Source: a virus
Virus record (IMG/VR): IMGVR_UViG_3300037485_001192
Coordinates: 1-31,062 of that record
Reading direction: 5' to 3' (one strand)
DNA: 31,062 nt
The translations under genes were made by a program, and so were the position numbers. Positions 17,378-23,118 of this stretch are shown piece by piece. The notes under the pieces are model-generated. The model saw nothing but the letters and a program-made list of their open reading frames with translations, was not told the origin of the DNA and searched no databases. How positions within the stretch are numbered: the stretch's first letter is position 1; every line of letters begins with the position of its first letter.

Positions 17378-17419
17378 ATGACAAGTTATTTGACAAAAAA
17401 CATATATATTTTGTCATAA
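17376..17419 (+). promoter_or_regulatory. Operator-like inverted repeats
   Basis: TTATGACAA (17376-17384) and TTGTCATAA (17411-17419) are perfect inverted repeats. A further TTTGACAAA (17389-17397) lies inside and pairs with TTTTGTCA (17409-17416) as a second, overlapping inverted repeat. The site lies between the late terminator and the early promoter at 17459. A repressor or activator site is plausible; the element is AT-rich and could partly be chance. Confidence 0.4.
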
Positions 17420-17458
17420 ACAATTTTTCAAAAAACATTAAAATAATTAAAAAAATAC

Positions 17459-17487
17459 TTGACAAATAATAAACAATTTAGTTAATT
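17459..17487 (+). promoter_or_regulatory. Early promoter P1
   Basis: TTGACA (17459-17464), a 17-bp spacer ending in TTTAG, and TTAATT (17482-17487) as -10, preceded by an A/T tract that is nearly identical to the one before the promoter at 20270. It reads into the small-gene block that leads to Erf. Confidence 0.7.
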
Positions 17488-17507
17488 ATATATATATGAG
17501 GTATTAT

Positions 17508-17615
17508 ATGACAAATGTAATAATCAATAAAAAAGACGAAAATGAAGAATTGAGAAAAGAGCAATTAAAAGATTTACTTAATATGATTAAAAAAATGCCG
17601 GTTAAAAAATTATGA
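17508..17615 (+). CDS. Small 35-aa protein, unknown
   Basis: 35 aa (MTNVIINKKDENEELRKEQ and on, ending MPVKKL). It is the first ORF after the early promoter, with a GAGG site 7 bases before the ATG. The sequence is charged and probably one helix. Its TGA overlaps the next ATG (ATGA). No family recognised. Confidence 0.55.
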   Translation: MTNVIINKKDENEELRKEQLKDLLNMIKKMPVKKL

Positions 17616-17707
17616 TACAGGATAAAATAAGGCGTGAATTGTTATTAGAGCTAATTTTAAGACCAGAAAAAACACCATATGTTTTATGGTTATTAAATCA
17701 TTTATAG
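17612..17707 (+). CDS. Small 31-aa protein, unknown
   Basis: 31 aa (MIQDKIRRELLLELILRPE, ending TPYVLWLLNHL), coupled to the previous ORF by ATGA. It looks like one or two amphipathic helices. No family recognised. It is followed by GGAGG for the next gene. Confidence 0.5.
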   Translation: MIQDKIRRELLLELILRPEKTPYVLWLLNHL

Positions 17708-17715
17708 GAGGTTAT

Positions 17716-17877
17716 ATGGGTAGAAATGCAATAGGAGACAGGTCAAATGTTTTTATTAAATTAAAAACAACGTCATGGGAAAAATATCAAGAAATTAAAA
17801 AAAATCTTGGATTGATTCCAAGGGTTCAGCTTGAAAAGGACATTGATAAAATGCTGGAGGAAAAAAATGGCAAATAG
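17716..17877 (+). CDS. Small DNA-binding-like protein (ribbon-helix-helix candidate)
   Basis: 53 aa from the ATG at 17716, which has a GGAGG site 4-8 bases upstream; an upstream in-frame start at 17686 has no site. The strand-like VFIKLKTTSWEKYQEIKKNL followed by a helix (PRVQLEKDIDKMLEEKNG) fits a minimal ribbon-helix-helix shape, as in small phage regulators near early promoters. This is inference. The last 11 bases overlap the next gene. Confidence 0.5.
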   Translation: MGRNAIGDRSNVFIKLKTTSWEKYQEIKKNLGLIPRVQLEKDIDKMLEEKNGK

Positions 17878-18148
17878 TGTAAGTATTTTTGTTGATCATC
17901 CGGATGAGCTGTGTAATTTACAGATCACCCCAAAAAGCGGGGAAAAAGGTAAATATTATGTAATCAATTTAAATTACATAACGACATTATTTTTAGAAGA
18001 GGAATCTTTTATTAAATTTTGTAAAAAAATAAAAGGCTATAATCTAGCCGGTATTAAAGGAGTTTTAAATGAAAAAAAGCGAGTCGATAAAAAACATTGT
18101 GGAAGCATTGCTGATGGTTCAATCGGAAATAAAAAACCCAAAAAATAG
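17867..18148 (+). CDS. Unknown early protein
   Basis: 93 aa from the ATG at 17867, which has GGAGG about 6 bases upstream. The N-terminal 65 residues show strands (SVSIFVDHPDELCNLQITP, KYYVINLNYITTLFLEE) and then a helix (SFIKFCKKIKG). The last 27 residues (KKRVDKKHCGSIADGSIGNK) overlap the Erf gene by 80 bp in another frame, an unusually long overlap, so the tail may be under little selection. No family recognised. Confidence 0.6.
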   Translation: MANSVSIFVDHPDELCNLQITPKSGEKGKYYVINLNYITTLFLEEESFIKFCKKIKGYNLAGIKGVLNEKKRVDKKHCGSIADGSIGNKKPKK

Positions 18149-18653
18149 CAGTGAAAATCCATTTTATAAATCAAAGTACGCGCCGCTTAATGAAATTTTA
18201 AATGACATTAGGCCGTTGCTTGCTAAACATAAATTATGTTTAATTCAGGATGTAGACAATATTGATAATAAAATTATTGTTAGGACTATGCTGATGCACT
18301 CATCTGGGGAATGGATGGAGCAAGCGGGAATTGCGGGAACTATAGACAAACCCACAGGCGCAGCCGTTGGATCAATGGTTACATATTGTAGACGATACGC
18401 TTTAAACGCTATGCTTAACATTAGTGGAGAGTCTGAAGATGATGACGGTCAAGCAACTGAAAAGAATGTAATATCAAAAGAAGATATGGACAAAGCATAT
18501 TTAAAAGCAAAAGAAGAAATTAGTAATTGTATTGAAACTAAAACGTTAATTTTAATTGCAAATAAATATTCAAAACATCCATTTACGACAGATCAAAAAA
18601 CGGCCTTACATGATTTGTATAATGAAAAGTTAAATCAACTAAAGAAGGTTTGA
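18069..18653 (+). CDS. erf: Erf-family ssDNA-annealing recombinase
   Basis: 194 aa, normal length. ERF proteins form rings on single-stranded DNA and anneal complementary strands in phage recombination and genome circularisation. The family core is clear: NPFYKSKYAPLNEILNDIRP near residue 30, LCLIQDVDNI, LMHSSGEWMEQAG and the signature PTGAAVGSMVTYCRRYAL followed by DDDGQA. The ATG has AAAGGAG upstream. The partner exonuclease gene starts two bases after the stop, so the two form a recombination pair. Confidence 0.88.
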   Translation: MKKSESIKNIVEALLMVQSEIKNPKNSSENPFYKSKYAPLNEILNDIRPLLAKHKLCLIQDVDNIDNKIIVRTMLMHSSGEWMEQAGIAGTIDKPTGAAVGSMVTYCRRYALNAMLNISGESEDDDGQATEKNVISKEDMDKAYLKAKEEISNCIETKTLILIANKYSKHPFTTDQKTALHDLYNEKLNQLKKV

Positions 18654-18654
18654 C

Positions 18655-19374
18655 ATGGGACGTTATTATGATAAATCGGGTATAGTGTTGACCGGCGGGC
18701 TCAGAGAGGCCCGCAAGGTTGATGGAGTTCCATCTGTGACGACTGTTTTAAATGTGCTTGATAAATCAGGGTTGACTGAATGGAAAATTAAACAGGGTAT
18801 ACTTGCAGCATTAACCCTGCCAAAAATTCAAGACGAAACTGACGAAGATTATTTAAAACGTATTCTTTTAGACAGCAAAGAACATAGTAAAAATGCAGCC
18901 GATATGGGTACTGAGATTCATAATTTTATTGAAAATTATTTAAAGAAAAAAATTAAATTGTTTCAATCGCATCAGGATACAGACTATGTATGGACAAACA
19001 TCACAAATTGGATTGATGAAAACATCGGTAAAATATTTGGAGTCGAGGAGGTCGTTATATGTCCTAATTTGGCGGTTGCTGGGCGTTATGATTGTTATTG
19101 CATGACTATGGAAGGTCAAACTCTAATTGACTGGAAAACGCAAGCGGTAAAAAAAGATAAACCTATTTTTTATGAAGAGTGGACATACCAGCTTGGCGGA
19201 TTGCATTTAATTATGAATGCAGATATAACGCAGCATTGGTCAGTTGTTATTTCAGCAGCCAAGGACACGCTTGGTAATATATACGTTAAAAAGTGGTCAT
19301 ATGATGAGATTATAAAAGGTATGCAGATATTCAATTATTGCTTACAGATTTTTAAATTACAAAAAAACTTATAG
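18655..19374 (+). CDS. Cas4/RecB-like PD-(D/E)XK exonuclease
   Basis: 239 aa. Probable double-strand-specific exonuclease that makes single strands for Erf. The nuclease core is visible in order: a helix with GTEIHNFIENYLKK, the first acid in VAGRYDCYCM, the catalytic strand TLIDWKTQAV (the D-x-K of motif II/III) and the QxxG-like YQLGGLHLIM, all spaced as in YqaJ/Cas4-type enzymes. The N-terminus (SVTTVLNVLDKSGLTEWKIK) is the usual 'pSVT-vL---' start of the PD-(D/E)XK nucleases found in phages. Four cysteines are present but no clear iron-sulfur cluster ligand set, so a RecB-like rather than true Cas4 class is likely. Confidence 0.8.
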   Translation: MGRYYDKSGIVLTGGLREARKVDGVPSVTTVLNVLDKSGLTEWKIKQGILAALTLPKIQDETDEDYLKRILLDSKEHSKNAADMGTEIHNFIENYLKKKIKLFQSHQDTDYVWTNITNWIDENIGKIFGVEEVVICPNLAVAGRYDCYCMTMEGQTLIDWKTQAVKKDKPIFYEEWTYQLGGLHLIMNADITQHWSVVISAAKDTLGNIYVKKWSYDEIIKGMQIFNYCLQIFKLQKNL

Positions 19375-19384
19375 GAGTTAAAAA

Positions 19385-19615
19385 ATGAATAACATCGGCG
19401 CAGCGTGGATTAAGAAATCTAAAAAAGGTGAGACTTATTTATCTTGCCAAATAGAAATAGATGGTAAAAAAATTCATTTCGCTTGCTTTAAAAACAATCA
19501 CAAAAAAGAAGATAAGCACCCCGACTACCAATTTGTATTATCAGAAAAAAAAGAAAGTGTTTCAAATCAAGTTCAAAACACTTTTGGCAATGATGACAAT
19601 CCCTTCAATATTTAA
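19385..19615 (+). CDS. Small DUF736-like protein with an SSB-like tail
   Basis: 76 aa. The sequence NIGAAWIKKSKKGETYLS, followed by DGKKIHFACFKN and HPDYQFVLS, resembles DUF736 proteins (G-aW-k-s--G--Yls). The C-terminus, NTFGNDDNPFNI, looks like the acidic DDxPF-type tip by which single-strand binding proteins recruit partners. Location after Erf and exonuclease supports a role on single-stranded DNA, which is an inference. It is directly followed by a terminator. Confidence 0.6.
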   Translation: MNNIGAAWIKKSKKGETYLSCQIEIDGKKIHFACFKNNHKKEDKHPDYQFVLSEKKESVSNQVQNTFGNDDNPFNI

Positions 19616-19620
19616 CATTT

Positions 19621-19647
19621 AGCGGGTGTAAAATCCCGCTTTTTTTT
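19621..19647 (+). terminator. Rho-independent terminator
   Basis: AGCGGG (19621-19626) pairs with CCCGCT (19635-19640) over an 8-base loop, then T to 19647. It lies 5 bases after the SSB-like gene. The next gene's ATG is only 11 bases past the T run, so its expression must rely on readthrough or on a promoter I cannot see. Confidence 0.75.
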
Positions 19648-19657
19648 GGAGTAAATT

Positions 19658-20125
19658 ATGAATGAATGTATAACAAAAAAAATTAACGGTGAAATGCTTA
19701 TTGGATATTTCAATGAAGAGTCTAAAAAGTTTTTTGACAAACTTAAAATTGGAGAGTATTTACAACTCGAAATTAAAGAGATCAGAAATTATCAACAGTT
19801 GAAAATGCTCTGGGCGGTCTGTGATATGATCGCTCAAAATATAACCGAAGGCTTGGAACATTTAGACAGCAAAAAAAAGGTCATGGAATACATGAAGCTT
19901 CGTCTTGGTTATATTGACTATATGATACAGGTCCCAGACAAGACCGGACAAATCCGCACACATCTAAAAACAAAAAGCATATCATTTGATAAAATGTCTC
20001 AGTCCGAGGCTGATAAATTTACAGAACAATTTATGATCTTAGCTGAAAAAATTCTTGAAGTATCAAGAAGTCAAATACATGAAAATATACAATATTTTGA
20101 CTCAAATTTACTAGACGATAGATAG
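19658..20125 (+). CDS. DUF1367-like protein (NinB-region type)
   Basis: 155 aa with a GGAG site 8 bases before the ATG. KLKIGEYLQLEIKEIRNYQQ followed by LKMLWAVCDMIAQ fits the DUF1367 opening ('G--l----k--RN--------lL'). The ending SFDKMSQSEADKFTEQFMIL also resembles its C-terminal helix. Such proteins are common in recombination and late-early blocks of phages; function is unproven. NinB is an alternative of similar size. It is the last gene before a 210-bp non-coding stretch. Confidence 0.55.
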   Translation: MNECITKKINGEMLIGYFNEESKKFFDKLKIGEYLQLEIKEIRNYQQLKMLWAVCDMIAQNITEGLEHLDSKKKVMEYMKLRLGYIDYMIQVPDKTGQIRTHLKTKSISFDKMSQSEADKFTEQFMILAEKILEVSRSQIHENIQYFDSNLLDDR

Positions 20126-20141
20126 GGTCAATTATATTCAT

Positions 20142-20170
20142 AGCGTTGATTCTGAGCGTTCCTGAGCGTT
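20142..20170 (+). repeat. Short direct repeats AGCGTT (three copies)
   Basis: AGCGTT occurs at 20142-20147, 20155-20160 and 20165-20170; the second and third are both preceded by TG. They stand in the 210-bp non-coding region 20126-20335, whose other contents are an inverted repeat and a promoter. A binding-site role is only a guess. Confidence 0.35.
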
Positions 20171-20200
20171 TATAGAGGCATCAAGAGACATAATCACAGA

Positions 20201-20231
20201 CTAGTTTTAAATCATAACTAATAAAAACTAG
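20201..20231 (+). repeat. Inverted repeat upstream of promoter P2
   Basis: CTAGTTTT (20201-20208) and AAAACTAG (20224-20231) are perfect 8-base arms around a 15-base AT-rich loop. No T run follows on the + strand, so it is not a classical terminator here; an operator or a minus-strand stop is possible. Confidence 0.4.
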
Positions 20232-20269
20232 AAAAAACAACATTTTTTATTAAATAATTAAAAAAATAC

Positions 20270-20298
20270 TTGACTATTTTACATCTATTTAGTATATT
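20270..20298 (+). promoter_or_regulatory. Early promoter P2
   Basis: TTGACT (20270-20275), a 17-bp spacer ending in TTTAG, and TATATT (20293-20298). The preceding A/T tract plus the -35 matches P1 over more than 20 bases. It drives the small-gene block beginning at 20336, which has AAAGGAG 5-9 bases before its ATG. Confidence 0.75.
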
Positions 20299-20335
20299 AT
20301 ATATATAGAATGAGATTAACAAAAGGAGCAACAAA

Positions 20336-20551
20336 ATGAAAACTTTTAAAACAAATAAAAATTATCAGACAAGATCAATATGCGATTCTGATTGTATTTT
20401 TAATTTTAATGTTATTGGAAGAACAGAAAATTTTATTACTATAAATAGTAATTTTGGAATTAAAAAATGTAAAATAAATATTTGTGAAAATGCAGAATAT
20501 ATTTATCCATTAGGAAAATATAGCATGTGTCCTATTTTGAGGGCTGAATAG
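20336..20551 (+). CDS. Conserved small protein of unknown function
   Basis: 71 aa. The sequence TRSICDSDCIFNFNVIGRTE and the ending YIYPLGKYSMCPILRAE match a small conserved protein that I have seen widely in phages and plasmids ('TRSICDHDC...IYPLGRYSM-P'), whose function is unknown. First gene after promoter P2. The family recollection is from memory and not checked. Confidence 0.6.
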   Translation: MKTFKTNKNYQTRSICDSDCIFNFNVIGRTENFITINSNFGIKKCKINICENAEYIYPLGKYSMCPILRAE

Positions 20552-20594
20552 TATGAAAACAAACATAATGAAAATAAATGAAAGGAGAAATAAA

Positions 20595-20777
20595 ATGAAA
20601 AACAATCTTTTTGGAAAAATTGGAATAACAAATACGAATATGTATTATGGAGATATTTTTGAAAAAGATGGAGATGAATTAATTTTTTTAAAAAGCACTT
20701 TATGTTTCTCGCAAAAAGAAGTTCACAAATACTTTTATGAAAATAATATATTATATAATAATATTATTTTAGTTTAA
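20595..20777 (+). CDS. Small protein, unknown
   Basis: 60 aa from the ATG at 20595, which follows AAAGGAG; a longer frame from 20553 has no ribosome site. Short aromatic and Asn-rich sequence (NMYYGDIFEKDGDELIFLK). The next gene starts 21 bases after its stop. No family recognised. Confidence 0.55.
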   Translation: MKNNLFGKIGITNTNMYYGDIFEKDGDELIFLKSTLCFSQKEVHKYFYENNILYNNIILV

Positions 20778-20798
20778 ATGACAATAAAGGAGTTAAGT

Positions 20799-21104
20799 AT
20801 GAATTTTGAATTTAAAACAGATGTAAACGTTGATATTAAAGTTTGTGTAAATGGGTTTACGGCTGGACGACCAGCCCCTATATGTTCAAATCCTAGCAAT
20901 TATCAATATTCAGACCCTGGGGATCCGGCAGAATTTGACAATGTTGAATTGTTTTTTATAGTTGATGACAAAGAAATACCTTGTCCACGTGAATTATACG
21001 ATATGATAGTTGATCAAATACTGGATAAGATATTTGATGAGGGGCAAGAACAAAATTGTCAAGATAGATATGACTATGATGACAATCAAGAGGTGTGGCG
21101 ATGA
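20799..21104 (+). CDS. Small acidic protein, unknown
   Basis: 101 aa from the ATG at 20799 (AGGAG about 7 bases upstream). Strands at the start (FEFKTDVNVDIKVCVNG), then Pro/Cys residues (GRPAPICSNP), then an acidic helix (LYDMIVDQILDKIFDEGQEQ) and a very acidic end (DRYDYDDNQEV). No family recognised. It overlaps the next gene by four bases (ATGA). Confidence 0.58.
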   Translation: MNFEFKTDVNVDIKVCVNGFTAGRPAPICSNPSNYQYSDPGDPAEFDNVELFFIVDDKEIPCPRELYDMIVDQILDKIFDEGQEQNCQDRYDYDDNQEVWR

Positions 21105-21313
21105 TAAAAAACTCAAAGGCAAGCTGGATTAAACCAGACATAAACATTTTGCCACATGATGAAACAATGACAAAATTATTAAATAATAGTTTTAAATCAA
21201 TGCAAAAATATAGAAGAAAAAAATTATATCAATGTCAAGAATGTATGGCAGAGAAAGAGATCGAGCATATGGTCAGGCGAGGAACTGGATATGTATGTAG
21301 GAGCTGCATGTGA
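21101..21313 (+). CDS. Small zinc-finger-like protein
   Basis: 70 aa. Two Cys pairs near the end (CQECM and CRSCM) with a basic stretch between (VRRGTGYV) suggest a zinc ribbon like those of small phage DksA/TraR-like or Com-like proteins. A GTG at 21095 could start it two residues earlier. It overlaps both neighbours by 3-4 bases. Confidence 0.55.
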   Translation: MIKNSKASWIKPDINILPHDETMTKLLNNSFKSMQKYRRKKLYQCQECMAEKEIEHMVRRGTGYVCRSCM

Positions 21314-21474
21314 ATTATAAATATAAGGAAATTTCAACTACTTGTAAGAAGTGTAAAAAAGATTTAAAAATACATATCGATGTAACCAACTCAATCAACA
21401 AAATAGTACCCATATGCTGGGACTGTACAATTAAATTTCAAGAGGTGCATGATGATATTAAAATTAAAAAGTGA
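21310..21474 (+). CDS. Small CxxC-pair protein
   Basis: 54 aa read from a GTG at 21310 (VNYKYKEISTTCKKCKKDL, with CWDC in the second half). The GTG overlaps the preceding TGA, as in coupled genes. Two CxxC pairs about 25 residues apart would fit a small zinc ribbon. It overlaps the HNH gene by 26 bp. No family recognised. Confidence 0.5.
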   Translation: MNYKYKEISTTCKKCKKDLKIHIDVTNSINKIVPICWDCTIKFQEVHDDIKIKK

Positions 21475-21955
21475 AAAGCATGGAGACCAAGAATGTCTTA
21501 TAGACGATGACGACTATGACCTGATAAAAAATTATACCTGGTATCCAAAATATGATAAAAAATTAAACGGCTTTTACGCATGCACAAACATAAGGATAGA
21601 TAAAAATAAATATACATTAGCAACCATGTCAAGAATTTTATTACCAGTACAGCCCGGACAAATTACAGATCACATTAACCATAATACATTAGATAATCGG
21701 CGTTGTAATATCAGGATATGTACAAAAGCTGAAAACAATAGAAACAAACGTAAACATAAAAATGGATTGACATCACAGTATAAGGGAGTATATAAAATTA
21801 CAGGTAAAGAAAAATTTGGAGTGTCTATTTATATCGATGGAAAACAAAAAAGAATTAGTCAGCATAGATCAGAACGTATGGCAGCGTTACAATACAATAG
21901 AGCTGCTAAAAAATATTATGGTGAATTTGCAAGTTTGAATATAATTAGAAAATAG
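21449..21955 (+). CDS. HNH-AP2 homing-type endonuclease
   Basis: 168 aa. N-terminal strand (LKSEKHGDQECLIDDDDYDL) in the style of these enzymes, then the HNH core with H75 in QITDHINHNTLDNRRCNIR (D74-H75, H78), then an AP2-like DNA-binding domain: SQYKGVYKITGKEKFGVSIY, ending ERMAALQYNRAAKKYYGEFA, which is the hallmark 'A--Yn-AA-k--Ge-A-lN'. Free-standing members are mobile genes that insert into phages. A related intact copy is at 29908 and a wrecked copy at 29257. Confidence 0.82.
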   Translation: MMILKLKSEKHGDQECLIDDDDYDLIKNYTWYPKYDKKLNGFYACTNIRIDKNKYTLATMSRILLPVQPGQITDHINHNTLDNRRCNIRICTKAENNRNKRKHKNGLTSQYKGVYKITGKEKFGVSIYIDGKQKRISQHRSERMAALQYNRAAKKYYGEFASLNIIRK

Positions 21956-21984
21956 CGTGGCGAGTTCGCATATGAGGACGAAGT

Positions 21985-22170
21985 ATGAAATTTGAATTAA
22001 AACTTGATGCGGAGAAAATTTATGAGGCATTAAATCAGGCTGATGGAGATAATGCAGAATCATTATCACTTGTTATAATCGGGAATATAGATAAAGATGA
22101 AAAAGTAAAAGTTAGCAAGATATATTTACACGGAGAATGCGTGACAGAATATACTTGTAATATAAGTTGA
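21985..22170 (+). CDS. Small protein, unknown
   Basis: 61 aa, starts ATG with GAGGACG-like site 8-11 bases upstream. Two strands and a helix (FELKLDAEKIYEALNQADG, LSLVIIGNIDKDEKVKVSK). No family recognised. It follows the HNH-AP2 gene after 29 bases. Confidence 0.5.
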   Translation: MKFELKLDAEKIYEALNQADGDNAESLSLVIIGNIDKDEKVKVSKIYLHGECVTEYTCNIS

Positions 22171-22225
22171 TTTGTTTTTCGTCCAACATGCTGAATATAA
22201 TTAAAAGGTAAAAGGTAAATTGATC

Positions 22226-22474
22226 ATGTCATATATATTTGATAAACCAAAAAACTCAAATACCGTATTAAGCGATGGTTGGCAGGATTGTACAGAATCA
22301 ATGCCCGAAAATATAAATGAAGTTCTTTTAATTCATAAAAATTACAATCACGTTATGATAGGATATTATTATGATATAGGCAATAGATGGTATTTAAGGA
22401 AAGAGTTGGGGCATATAGATACTAGTGAGATTACTCATTGGATGCCACTACCAGATCCGCCAACTTTCATATAA
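22226..22474 (+). CDS. DUF551-containing small protein
   Basis: 82 aa from the ATG at 22226. GWQDCTESMPENINEVLLIH followed by IGYYYDIGNRWYLRK and the end EITHWMPLPDPP match the DUF551 pattern ('W------lP----vl', 'v---hW--lp-pP'), common in phage accessory regions. Function unknown. AAAAGGTAAA is upstream but the ribosome site is weak. Confidence 0.7.
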   Translation: MSYIFDKPKNSNTVLSDGWQDCTESMPENINEVLLIHKNYNHVMIGYYYDIGNRWYLRKELGHIDTSEITHWMPLPDPPTFI

Positions 22475-22513
22475 CAGATTATATCCGTATTCATATATAT
22501 TTTAAAGGCAATT

Positions 22514-22681
22514 ATGATAAAAAAAATATTTAAATCTGATTTCATACATAGATTTGTTTACAGGAACACTAATTATAAATTAGTATATTATGATAATTTA
22601 CTTGACAACAATAAATTATCTGATAATATTAAAGATGTTCAGTATGATAATTGGTGTTGTCATACTGAATATGATATCTGA
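22514..22681 (+). CDS. Small protein, unknown
   Basis: 55 aa (MIKKIFKSDFIHRFVYRNT, ending DNWCCHTEYDI). It is AT-rich, aromatic and Asn/Asp rich, and has an AAAGG site about 6 bases before the ATG. No family recognised. The 437-bp region after it, up to 23118, has no gene. Confidence 0.45.
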   Translation: MIKKIFKSDFIHRFVYRNTNYKLVYYDNLLDNNKLSDNIKDVQYDNWCCHTEYDI

Positions 22682-22755
22682 TTGATTTTTTATGACTGAC
22701 AAATAGGATCATTTCTATTTTGCAATGGTGTGCAATAGGTTATAAAAAATTATAT

Positions 22756-22936
22756 GGAGACGCAATCCTTAACCGCGTTGGCGTGGGGGAAAATTAGAAA
22801 GGCCTAACCCCAGGGGGAAATAAAGATCTTCGCCTTAAGTAAGATCATTCTATGGGTTTTGCATAACGACCTTTTCGGCTCTTATGGCAGGATTGACTTT
22901 CAATCGGGGCCGGATAGCAAGACCCATAGAATTAAA
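22756..22936 (+). ncRNA. Candidate structured RNA or other folded element
   Basis: GC is about 48% by hand count over 22756-22930, in a region otherwise near 30% or less, with no open frame. Helices visible: TGGGG(22784-22788)/CCCCA(22808-22812) with TTAG/CTAA inside; GATCTT(22825-22830)/AAGATC(22841-22846); then at once a 16-bp stem 22847-22862/22917-22932 with a single G.U pair, enclosing CGGCTC(22876-22881)/GGGCCG(22907-22912) and GATTGA(22891-22896)/TCAATC(22900-22905) with a 3-base loop. Strand is assumed from the neighbours; a DNA-level structure cannot be excluded. It matches no RNA family that I recognise and lacks a clear promoter of its own. Confidence 0.5.
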
Positions 22937-22944
22937 AAATTTAC

Positions 22945-22973
22945 TTGACAATTTTGTTTATATTTAGTAAGTT
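22945..22973 (+). promoter_or_regulatory. Promoter P3 before the replication initiator
   Basis: TTGACA (22945-22950), 17-bp spacer ending in TTTAG, and TAAGTT (22968-22973), with an ACT before the -35 and an A/T tract upstream as in P1 and P2. Expected start near 22980, giving a leader of about 140 bases before the initiator ATG at 23119. Confidence 0.65.
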
Positions 22974-23019
22974 AAATTATAAATAGGGCTTGGCGGCCTT
23001 TTTGCATGGACTGATATTA

Positions 23020-23100
23020 AGAGCTTTCAGTAGAGGATTTCCATTTTAATTACCATGCGATTAACTTGGAACGCCAATCCTCTATTGAAGGCTCTTTTTA
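23020..23100 (+). terminator. Terminator-like hairpin in the initiator leader (attenuator candidate)
   Basis: Arms AGAGCTTTCAGTAGAGGATT (23020-23039) and its partner at 23076-23095 form a 20-bp stem with G.U wobbles over a 36-base loop, followed by TTTTTATTTT. The leader also holds TTGGCG(22990-22995)/CGCCAA(23072-23077) and GCATGG(23004-23009)/CCATGC(23053-23058), which cross or overlap the terminator stem. The leader could therefore choose between a terminator and an alternative fold, or simply yield a ~120-nt small RNA. Confidence 0.6.
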
Positions 23101-23118
23101 TTTTATAGGAGTTAAAAA

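Noticed and set aside
20201-20260. Rho-independent terminator after the DUF1367-like gene
   Set aside because: The hairpin CTAGTTTT/AAAACTAG is AT-rich and is followed by A, not T, on the + strand.
22696-22724. Promoter CTGACA-17-TTTGCA in front of the structured element
   Set aside because: The -35 is acceptable, but the -10 is poor, and no other promoter-like feature supports it.
22756-22936. Omega-RNA/HEARO-type or group I intron explanation for the GC-rich element
   Set aside because: No IscB or TnpB gene is adjacent, and I see no intron core motifs or interrupted gene. It was kept only as an unclassified structured element.
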